Positions 47,889 to 64,000 of a stretch of DNA of 64,000 bases are shown in pieces (within the stretch, counting starts at the first letter, position 1; every line of letters begins with the position of its first letter). Source of the stretch: Gavia stellata (Eukaryota; Chordata; Aves; Gaviiformes; Gaviidae); NCBI RefSeq assembly GCF_030936135.1, contig NC_082619.1:1181208-1245207 (forward strand). Direction: 5' to 3'. The notes below the pieces were generated by a model. It was not told where the DNA came from. It did no database searches and worked only from the letters and a program-made list of their open reading frames with translations. The position numbers were made by a program, and so were the translations under genes.

Positions 47889-48080
47889 CGGCTACGCGAA
47901 CAAAGTGGTCCCCCAGGAGGAGTTGCTGTGAATAGACAGGATCAGTTCTAAGATTTCTACAGTTCTATATTTATACGACCATGTATACACATGTACATTT
48001 TTATTATATAGGTAATGTGTGTATAGAAAGTCTGTATACATACAAATTCATAAATAAAGTGTGTATATTATGCAGTGATC
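47889..48080 (+). other. RNF214: RNF214 3' UTR
   Basis: Short, A/T-rich 3' UTR ending at AATAAA (48053-48058) with a GTGTGT/T-rich downstream element. Several TATATA-type stretches precede the signal. Confidence 0.85.
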
Positions 48081-48344
48081 TGGTGCTGCTCCTTATTTCT
48101 TAGTTCGCAGCCTTGCTGGCTTCCTTTCGAATGAGCGTTAGAGCATAACCTGCTTGCTGGGACGCTCGTGGCTGCTCCAACTCCTTCTTCCCCCTTACTT
48201 CCCAGCAGCTCCTTCTCCAGGGCCGGTGCTCCCTCCAGCACCGTGCTTGCCACAAACCATTCCCCTTGGTGGGATGCTGCACCGCCCCGCACCCCAGTCC
48301 CCTCGTACTTCCCCTCTGAGCAATGAACAGGTTGCAGATGCAGA

Positions 48345-51300
48345 GCATTTTTTGTGGTCTTTTTTTAATGTAATAATAATTTACCGTGTTAACATTCATT
48401 GTTCTTACATAGACAATAGGTTACAGAGCACTGGAGTCCGCAGCGCCAGCCGGCGGTAACCCTCCCCGTCCCCCTCCGGCGGGGCAGCGTTCCGCACGCA
48501 CCTTCACCTGGTGTCCCCTGCTGTGACTCTGGGCCCTGGGGAGGGAGCGCTCGGGAGTGAACTGACTCGGCTGCGCTGCAGCTCAGGATGACCAACCTGG
48601 TGCAGTTCCTAGCTTCCCCTCTCCTGTACCTTCTCCTAAAGCACGGGCTGACGTGCCAACCCTTTCTCCATGGATTTCGGTGGGATTACGAGGTGCTCAG
48701 CACCGCTTCAAATCTTGCGCTGACTCTGTAGAATTTTATCCCCCTGATTTTTGCAGTCAGTGGCACAAATTCAGCGCTGCTAGAGGCACCCACGCCTCGG
48801 GGTCGGTCAGTGCAAGCGCTGCCGGGGTGCAGCACGCCGGGATTTGGCCACAGTCCGAATCTTTCTACACGCACGCACACGCTTGCCAGCGTGTTTTAAG
48901 GCAGTGGTCCACAACAGTCTCTGGGATCCTGGGGGGTCCTGGGCAGGCACGGGGTCGTGGAGGTCTATGCGCGTTCTGCAATTGCGTAACGTTGCCCTCT
49001 TGCGCCGGGGCGGACTCGCCGGACGCTTGCCATTTTGGAGCAAGGCGTGGGAACTGGATGCTACTGGCAAGCGTGCTAGTAGTGAAGTGGGACAGTTTAG
49101 GGGTGAGTGTAGCGGGCTGTCGTGGCGGTGCCCAGTGCTAGGGCTGGCTTGCCTCGCCTACGCTGCCTGTGTTGCCTCCTCCTGCCTCGCGTGCTGGCTC
49201 CCTCGCTGCTTTTTCAAAGAAATATTTAACTGCAGGATTTAGTTAACGAGCTTTACGCTTGGTGGTTACCGCAGCCCTGCAGTGCTCCAGCCCCTGTCCC
49301 CAGCTGAGCTGGGGGCTCGGCTCGCGCGCGCGCCTTCGCAGGGCAGCTGCCAGCCTGGCCCCAGCACCGCAGGCTTTCAGTTAGCGAATCCCGGTGTTTA
49401 AAACAAAGCACTTACTTTCCTGTCCAGGTTGGAGGCAGAGCAGCAAGGAAACAGCATGATCAACTGCCTGCAAGGTCAAGGGCATCTGCCCTGGGGGAGG
49501 GAGATGGTGAGCCTGCAGTGGCCCCCTCTCCCCGGGGCAGGGCGAGCTGTGGCGGACGGGCGGAAGGGGAGAACCCTGCCTTTGCTGTACGAACAGGGCG
49601 AGGACTAACGCGCCTCCTGCGCTCCGCATCCTTTCAGCTTGTGAACCGCTGCTCTGCGTGCTCCTGTCCCGCCCTCCTCCTACATCCCTCCGCCGCTGTC
49701 ACCACCGCCTCTCAAACCAACCCAGAGCATCTCCGAGCCGTAAAGTGCTTCCTTCCACCCGAGCACGCCGCTGCTGAGCGAGCCCTGGCCTTGGGTTGCG
49801 GCCAAGGCCCTAGGGCCGAGCCGAGGGCTAAAAATATTTCGAAAAACCCAAAACAAAACAGGGCCAAACCCCCTAAGGTTGGGTTTGGAACAGTGGCTTT
49901 CAGCGCTAGAATTAAAAATAGAGATACATGTATATATTGTACAGGTGAGAAGCAACTGTTTTTTGTACACCCGCGTGTGGTGCGGGACCTGCTATATACA
50001 CGCTCCGATTCTGCGCAGCTGCACTACCAGTGACTCGCATTATAAAAAAAAAAAGAAATAAATACAACCATGTGTTTAAAAAACAATAAACGCTGCAGTC
50101 CCTGCAGCCACTGCCTGTCCCCAAGCTGGCAGGGTGTCTCATGCCACAGGAGCCGGGGCCCGGCCCGGGCCAGGACGCACGGCCTCATGGAGCGACGGGA
50201 GAGGAGCGGCTGCACCCTGTGCCGTGGGGCTCGCCGGCGGTGAGGCAGGGCAGGGGCTGCGAGCGGGGGCCGGCCGAGCCCGGTGCTGGCTCCCCTATGG
50301 CTTTTGAACGGGCGGGTGGGCTGGGGAGCGGGCGGCACCGGGGTTGGGTACTTTGCGCTCTCCTGGCACACGGTTTCTGTGCGTAGCAGGCTGCGCGGTG
50401 CTCGTGGGGGACGCTGCCTCCTTCCCTGCCTGTACGGCCCGCGGGGGTGAGCGCCCACGGCCCCGAGCCGGGAGGCTGCTTTCCCCAGGGCAGGAGGGCA
50501 GCAGCCACCGGCTTCTCCATGGCAAGCGCGGTTGATTTTGATGCTGGAAGGGAGGCGAGGCAGTTTCCCATCCCCAGAGGGGACGTGGCGGGTGAAAGCA
50601 GAGTGGGGAGAGGATGGGTGCCTGCTCCTGCCTGTCCCGGGAGGCAGCCGGGAGGGCAGGGTGGGCGCAGGGAGTTCTGGGGCTGGCGGCAGCAGAAGGA
50701 CAGCTTGGGAGGGCAGGGGAAATGCCATGGGAAGCGTTCGTGCGAGTGGTGTATGGGGGAGCAGGAGGCTGGGAGGGAACCCTGTCTCTGGCTGCTCCTG
50801 TCCTGGGCAGCCCCAGGCTGGCCCTGCGTGGCTGTCTCCGGGGCTGGGGACGGGAGGCTCCGGAGGTGTGAACTCTGGAGCCCGGCTCAGGCAGGCGTCC
50901 CGGGCAGGGAGCCGCAGCACGCGTGCACACACGCACAGCTCCCTATACGGAGCACCTGAGCTGGCGGCTTCCCGGCAGGGCGGGCTGAGAAGGGCGGCCG
51001 CACAGGGATGGAGGGAGACAGGGGACAGGCAGGGGGTGGCTCGTCAGCGTGACTCCGTCAAGCCAGGCAGGGCTGGGCAGGAGAGCTTGGGACAGCCCGG
51101 CCCATCCTGGTGCGGGAGCAGAGAAGCTGTCCCCAGCCCCCGGGACGGGGTTGCTGCGCTCTCACCCCCCTCCCCAGCTGCCACGCTCTTTCTGTAGGTC
51201 CCAGATGAACGCAGCCCAGGCCTGGGGCTCCCACGGTGGCTCCCGGCCCGCCGGCCCCACCAGGCACCGAGTCCCCCGGGGCCAGGAGGGCCCGGGCTGA

Positions 51301-51420
51301 GGGTCTGAGCTCCCCACGCTGCTGCCCTGCCTCCACGCGCCAGCCCCCGCAGAAAGGACCTACCTCTCCCTGCCCTGCCGCCTCACCTGCGGCCCCCGGG
51401 GCTGCCCCCACGCTCCGCCG
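48345..51420 (-). other. BACE1: BACE1 3' UTR (predicted extent)
   Basis: BACE1 has a long 3' UTR in mammals. From the stop at 51423 the minus strand runs to an ATTAAA (plus-strand TTTAAT 48364-48369) in an A/T-rich patch, only about 290 bases from the RNF214 polyadenylation signal. The A/T-rich block at 49840-50095, including plus-strand runs such as TTTAAAAAACAATAAA, looks like UTR and not coding. The distal end is a prediction; a nearer end is possible. Confidence 0.5.
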
Positions 51421-59024
<7,604 letters not shown>

Positions 59025-59071
59025 CTACAGCCCCCGGCAGGCGCCGTCACGCGGCCCCTCCCTCCCGCCGC

Positions 59072-59107
59072 CCAATCCGGCGCCGGGCGGCCGCCCCGTC
59101 GCCCAAT
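59072..59107 (+). promoter_or_regulatory. Paired CCAAT boxes (NF-Y type)
   Basis: CCAAT at 59072-59076 and 59103-59107, centres 31 bases apart, a spacing often seen in NF-Y-driven bidirectional promoters. Confidence 0.6.
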
Positions 59108-59180
59108 GCAGTTGAGCCGGGGGCGGGCCGTGCCGTTGCCAGGGGAGCCGGAAGCCGGAAGCGGCGGCGGCGCGGCCCCG

Positions 59181-59263
59181 GGCAACCCGCGGGCGTCCAT
59201 GGAAGCGGCGAGCGGGCGGCGGCTCCCCCCGCGGCCCCGGGCCCGGCCCGGCGAGCGCCCCCG
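59181..59263 (+). other. CEP164: Predicted non-coding exon 1 of CEP164
   Basis: CpG-rich leader ending at a GTGAGCGG donor (gt at 59264-59265). The left edge is a guess from motif placement. The ATG at 59199-59201 inside it opens a frame unlike CEP164 and is not taken as the start. Confidence 0.5.
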
Positions 59264-62200
59264 GTGAGCGGGGCGAGGGCCGGTGCCCCGGGGCGGGGGA
59301 GCCGGCGGGGCGCGGCGCGGGGTGAGCATGCGGCGCGGGGCCTGCGGGGCGGGGGCGCAGCGGCCGGGGGAGGCCCGCCGCCGCCTCGGCCGCGCGGGGC
59401 GGGGACGCTGCAGGGAGCTGCCCCCGTCCTCCCGCGGCGCGGGGCCCTTAGCGGGGCCCCCCCGGCGGGGGCTGCGGGAGCGGCGCGGGGCTCTGCCGGC
59501 TCCTGGCCGTGCGTGTGCTCGAAGCGGTCTGTGCCTCTGTCAGGCCTGCGCGGCCGCGAAGCGGGTGGAGAAAAGCGGTTTTTTTTCCTTTTACCTCCTG
59601 TGAATCGAAGCTACTTCTCCCCCGTGCACCCTCGCTTCCCGCGTGGCTGTGGGCGCGGAGCGGCAGCGCGCGAAGAGCAGGGTTAGCGCAGGGTTCCCCT
59701 GCCAGCCCTACTGCCAGGGCGGGGGGAAGGGGATGGAATAGTGCTGTGACGGGGGCGAACGGGAGCAGAAGGCCCCGAGCGAGTTGCCCTCGTCCAAGGG
59801 TTTTAATCGGGGGCATTCAGGAGGGGGAGAGGTGCGAGTTCCGCGATGCTGTTGTGGTTTGGTGAGTCCTGAGAATATCTCTGTCTGGAAACTGCCAGGA
59901 TTAATTGCTGCTTCTGAGACTGGTTTTACATAAGAGTTGTAAATACGGGGTTAGCTGAGGGCAGGGGAAGGTGAAGAGGGCAGCGAAGGCTCCGTTACAG
60001 CAGCAGTGGGGTGATCCTGCTCCAGGTGGCCATCACCGGTGTATTAACGCTGCTCTGCGCACTCCTATCCCTGCTTGGACACCTGGCAGGCACCACTGCC
60101 CCTGCATCTCACCAGGAAAGCACAGGCATGCTTTATGCATTGAGTATTTTGGGGGTTTTAGGGCAAAAGCCGGTCTGACCTTGTCACTCCACTGTGTTCG
60201 AGCAGCTGACCTGCATGCAGGGAGCGGAAGGGACAGTCCCATCCTCGTGCCAGCCAGGGGTTCACAGCTGGGGAGGTTTGGGGTGGGGAAGCTAACTTAC
60301 GGCTGCCTGAATCTGTGGTGAACAGGTCGTAAGGGGCCAGCTGTGGCAGGACTACATCACTGCCTACAGTCTTCGAGTTAAATAGCGAAGCGATCCTCCA
60401 GAGGTGGGACACATTAAATTAGGATCCTTTTATAGCTTCCGAAATGTCCTCTGGGAAGGCGAGAGAGGCCACAGCAAGCCGGGTGTGGTGAGAAGCTGCC
60501 TTGTCCCCGGGCAGTGCTGATTCAGCCCAGGGACTGCTCTCAAAAAGCTGTGCCGTGCTCTGGGGAAACTGTTTTCTCTCTCTCTCTTTTTCCCCTTTCT
60601 CATTTCAGCTTATTTTTTGCCTGTTTTAAAAAGTCCCCGAAGCAAGTGCTCACCTCCTCTGCAGAAGCTTGAAAGCCTGGGGGGCCTGATTATAACTTCT
60701 GTGCCACTTCAGCTCTGCTCCCCGTTTCCACAACCGCCATGAAGTGTGTGTGGAAGGTCTTTGATTCGGTTTTGCTGTGTGCAGTGAAAGAGCGCTGTAA
60801 GCAGAGCAGAGAGCTCTGCCCTGTTGTGCGTGTGGCTGCGGCTGTGGGTGTTGTGACCGCGACTTCTTCCCCCTTGGCCTCAGGGCAGCTGCCGAACTGT
60901 GAAGAGGAGAGCTCCCGGCTGTGCCCTGCATGGTGTATCCAAGCAGCGCACAGCCGGAGGTGGACTCAATCTCCTCGTTACCAAATGAATAAGTCATAAA
61001 GCAAAACTAAGTTCCAGCAGCCTCTACCTTTTGCAGGGGAGGTGGGGAAACATGCGTGTAAATAATATAACATTTCTGCCCCTCCCTTTGTGCTGTTAAT
61101 TCACTTTGAGCTACAGCTCGCTGCCCAGCGCTTTTAGGTTAGAAAAGACCTTTAAGATCATCGAGTCCAACCGTTAAGCTAACACTGCCAAGTCCACCAC
61201 TAAACCATGTCCCTAAGCGCTTCATCCACCTTTTAAATACCTCCAGGGGTGGTGACTCCACCACCTCCCTGGGCAGCCTCTGCCAGTGCTTCACCACTCT
61301 CTCAGGAAAGACATTTTTCCTAATATCCAGCCTGAACCTCCCCTGGCGCAAATTGAGGCTGTTTCCTCTTGTCCTGTCGCTGTCACTTGGGAGAAGAGAC
61401 CAGCACCCACCTCACCGCAACCCCCTTTCAGGTAGTTGTAGAGAGCGATGAGGTCTCCCCTCAGCCTCCTCTTCTCCAGACTGAACACCCCCAGCTCCCT
61501 CAGCCGCTCCTCATCAGACTTGTGCTCCAGACCCCTCACCAGCTCCGTCGCCCTTCTCTGGACACGCTCCAGCACCTCAATGTCCTTCTTGTAGTGAGTG
61601 GCCCAACACTGAACACAGCATTCGAGGTGTGGCCTCACCACTGCCAAATACAAAGGTACAGTCACCTCCCTAGTCTTGCTGGCCACACTCTTTCTGATAC
61701 AAGCCAGGATGCTATTGGCCGCCTTGGCCACCTGGGCCCACTGCTGGCTCATCTTCAGCCAGCTGTCTATCAACACCCCCAGGTCCCTTTCCGCCGGGCA
61801 GCTTTCCAGCCACTCGTCCCCAAGCCTGGAGCGTTGCATGGGGTTGTTGTGACCCAAGTGCAGGACCCGGCACTTGGCCTTGTTGAACCTCATACAGTTG
61901 GCCTCGGCCCATCGATCCAGCCTGTCCAGATCCCTCTGCAGAGCCTTCCTGCCCTCGAGCAGATCAACACTCCTACCCAACTTGGTGTCATCTGCAAACT
62001 TACTGAGGGAGCACTCGATCCTCTCGTCCAGATCGTTGATAAATATATTAAACATGACCGGCCCCGGTACCGAACCCTGGGGAACACCGCTTGTGACCGG
62101 CCGCCAGCCGGATTTAGCTCCATTCACCCCAACCCTTTGGGCCCGGCCAGCCAGCCAGTTTTTCACCCAGCAAAGAGTGTGCCCGTCCAAGCCATAAGCA

Positions 62201-62586
62201 GTCGGTTTCTCTAGGAGAATGCTGTGGGAGTCGGTGTCAAAGGCTTTACTAAAGTCTAGGGAGACTATATCCACAGCCTTTCCCTCGTCCGCTAAGCGGG
62301 TCACCTTGTCATAGAAGGAGATCAGGTTAGGCAAGCAGGACCTGCCTTTCATAAACCCATGCTGACTGGGCCTGATTTAGCCGTGTCCTCCTGCCTTTAC
62401 CAGAATCCATCTGTTCTGGCTGCCTTCGCTCTCTGCCCTTCCCGTCGGCACCCACGCTCGGCAGCCCCGGCGCCGAGTTTCCTGCGGGGCTCTGCCACGC
62501 GCTGTGTGATGAAAAAGCTTTATTTCTACCTGAGTGTGTTTGATCATTGTGATTTGCTGTTGCTTCCCTCATGCCGCCGGGTGCAG
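59264..62586 (+). other. CEP164 intron 1
   Basis: Non-coding, from the exon 1 donor to the acceptor before the start codon. Its right half is the long CR1 copy at 61133-62390; the left half has no recognised feature beyond GC-rich promoter flank and a short CT-rich tract near 60577-60600. Confidence 0.55.
61133..62390 (-). mobile_element. CR1 LINE, 5'-truncated copy with long ORF2 remnant
   Basis: About 1.25 kb of CR1 on the minus strand inside CEP164 intron 1, antisense to the gene. An uninterrupted 353-residue frame (62352-61291) covers the C-terminal half of the reverse transcriptase, including the palm motif FADDTK, a [11 protein letters not shown] motif and the thumb-like segment ending [12 protein letters not shown]. 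The endonuclease and RT N-terminal part are absent, so the copy is dead but relatively young. The 3' end at 61133 is GGTTAGAAAAGACCTTTAAG on the plus strand, the reverse of the CR1 tail. The 5' truncation point near 62390 is approximate; no target-site duplication is evident, as usual for CR1. Confidence 0.93.
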
Positions 62587-62592
62587 AGAGCC

Positions 62593-63558
62593 ATGGCAGG
62601 AGCTATGGTGCGCATTGGTGACCAGCTCATCCTGGAAGAAGATTACGATGAGACGTACATTCCCAGCGAGCAAGGTAACCCATGCCAGTCCTCCCAGAAA
62701 CTGCGATAAGGGATTCAAGCATGCAAGTCGCTTCTAGGTGTCTTAAGAAAACGGGAATCGGGGAGAGCAAGGGTGGGGAGGGTAGAATAAAAGGGATTTC
62801 ATAGAAGGCAGAGCTGAAAAAGTAGCTTTTTGGCTGCAAAGATAAACGCCGTTTTTCAGTCTGTCCCCCTGCTTTACCAGCCTGGTAGGACGTGCTGACT
62901 GACAGAGGGCCACGTCAGCAGCTTTGAGCAGCTTCGTTTCGGGATCGGGATTTCCCAGTGTGCCCATTGCTTTAGCTGAGGAGGTTGGCTTTGTTGTGTA
63001 GTACCTGGCGTAGACCGTCTCCTCAGGTTCCTCTTCTGTTTTCCTAGAAATCCAGGACTTTGCACGGGAGATCGGGATTGACCCTGAGAAGGAGCCAGAG
63101 CTGATATGGCTGGCCAGGGAAGGCATCGTGGCCCCGTTACCACCCGAGTGGAAGCCCTGGTGAGAGCTCTGTCAGCAGCTGTCTCGTTAGATTCCTGGCC
63201 TCTCCTGCCCTTCCCCTGCTGCGTGCTGCCCACCTAGCTGGCAGAGCAGGGTACCGGCTGGCGAGGAGGGTGATGCACAACAGATGTGCTGCTGTGGATG
63301 GGGACGTACGGTTTTCACTTCTCGTGCCGTTTTTTGCCATGCAGCCAGGATATCACTGGTGATATCTACTACTTCAACTTTGCTAACGGCCAGTCCACGT
63401 GGGACCACCCCTGCGATGATCGCTACAGAGAGCTTGTCATTCAGGAGCGAGAGAAGCTGCTGGCACGTGGCAGCTTGAAAAAGAAAGAGAAGAAGAAGAA
63501 GAAAGAAAAGAAAGAGAAGAAAGACAAGAAGGAGAAGCAGTCACTGAAGCGACCCACC
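62593..63558 (+). CDS. CEP164: Centrosomal protein 164, N-terminal part (runs off window)
   Basis: Distal-appendage protein of the mother centriole, needed for ciliary membrane docking and linked to nephronophthisis. Three coding exons are present: 62593-62674, 63048-63159 and 63345-63558, all in phase, giving 136 residues. The start [27 protein letters not shown] matches human [27 protein letters not shown] at equal length. A WW domain follows at about residues 57-90 with Trp62 and STWDHP, then a Lys-rich stretch coded by AAG/GAA-rich DNA. The exon with the ATG begins at an acceptor (ag at 62585-62586) six bases before it. The rest of the gene (over 1,400 residues in human) lies to the right. 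Confidence 0.96.
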
Positions 63559-64000
63559 GTGAGTAGGCTCTGCTGCTTGCAGTGCTTCTGGGGAGGAGCA
63601 AGAGGGCTGGGCGGAGGATGAACGAGTGGCTGTGAATTAGAGGGTGATCCTCTGCTGTTGCCGCTTTGGGATCGGAACAGCGATCCCCTGACAAAGGATC
63701 CTGTCCAGCAGGGTTGTGAATTTGATGGAAGTCCAACAGAAGCGGGGTCACAAACCCACAAAAGGCAGGAAGTCTTGGTTTGGAAGGACACACCTGGAGT
63801 GGGGGTGCCACAGGCCTGTGATGCCATTGCTGGGAAGGGTATGGCAGCAGCCAAGGATGCTGGTGCTATTCTTAGCAGCAGATATTTGGCGTGCTGGAAA
63901 GATTTCCTTCCTTGGAGAGGACAACAAATGGTGTTTATGCAGTGTCCGTGCATGTGTTGCTATGATATACAGGCGGTGAATGCAGGTTTAGACGTCTGAG
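63559..64000 (+). other. CEP164 intron, to the window edge
   Basis: Begins with GTGAGTAGG after the third coding exon. No further exon could be recognised before the end of the window. Confidence 0.6.

Noticed and set aside
59199-59267. ATG in CEP164 exon 1 as the protein start
   Set aside because: Its frame does not continue into CEP164 coding sequence. The ATG at 62593 matches the family N-terminus in sequence and length.

Overview
The window is vertebrate nuclear DNA, most likely from a bird. Five host genes are recognisable by translated exons, in the order and orientation of human 11q23: SIDT2 (+), TAGLN (+), PCSK7 (-), RNF214 (+), BACE1 (-), and then the start of CEP164 (+). Short introns, GC-rich CpG-island promoters, and CR1 LINE fragments as the only clear interspersed repeats all fit a gene-dense avian microchromosome. 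From general knowledge, this human segment corresponds to chicken chromosome 24. The species cannot be told from sequence alone.

Layout: 1-785 is probably the 3' UTR of the upstream gene (PAFAH1B2 by conserved gene order, not proven here). 786-5133 is intergenic, with a MIR-like SINE relic and a higher-order minisatellite just before the SIDT2 promoter. SIDT2 (5658-12339, 27 coding exons) is followed by a smooth-muscle-type promoter with CArG elements and TAGLN (15624-16664). TAGLN converges tail-to-tail with PCSK7 (37407-18741, minus, 15 coding exons). PCSK7 and RNF214 (38984-47888, 15 coding exons) share a head-to-head CpG-island promoter. RNF214 converges with BACE1 (58622-51421, minus, 9 exons). 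BACE1 and CEP164 share a second head-to-head promoter, which holds an RFX X-box palindrome, paired CCAAT boxes and an ACTACA element. CEP164 enters at 62593 and runs off the right edge after three coding exons.

All five complete genes could be assembled exon by exon with GT-AG junctions and intact frames. Predicted lengths are SIDT2 877 aa, TAGLN 200 aa, PCSK7 802 aa, RNF214 640 aa and BACE1 496 aa, close to family sizes, with catalytic residues in place. PCSK7 and BACE1 are both membrane-bound proteases of the secretory pathway, SIDT2 is a lysosomal membrane protein, TAGLN an actin-binding protein, RNF214 a coiled-coil RING protein and CEP164 a centriolar distal-appendage protein. Their neighbourhood is old conserved synteny and not an operon-like pathway. 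I found no undescribed system. The most interesting signals are regulatory or repetitive: the SIDT2-upstream minisatellite, the X-box promoter of CEP164/BACE1, the inverted pair of CR1 copies around that promoter, the TAGLN CArG pair, and simple-repeat expansion in the SIDT2 first exon.
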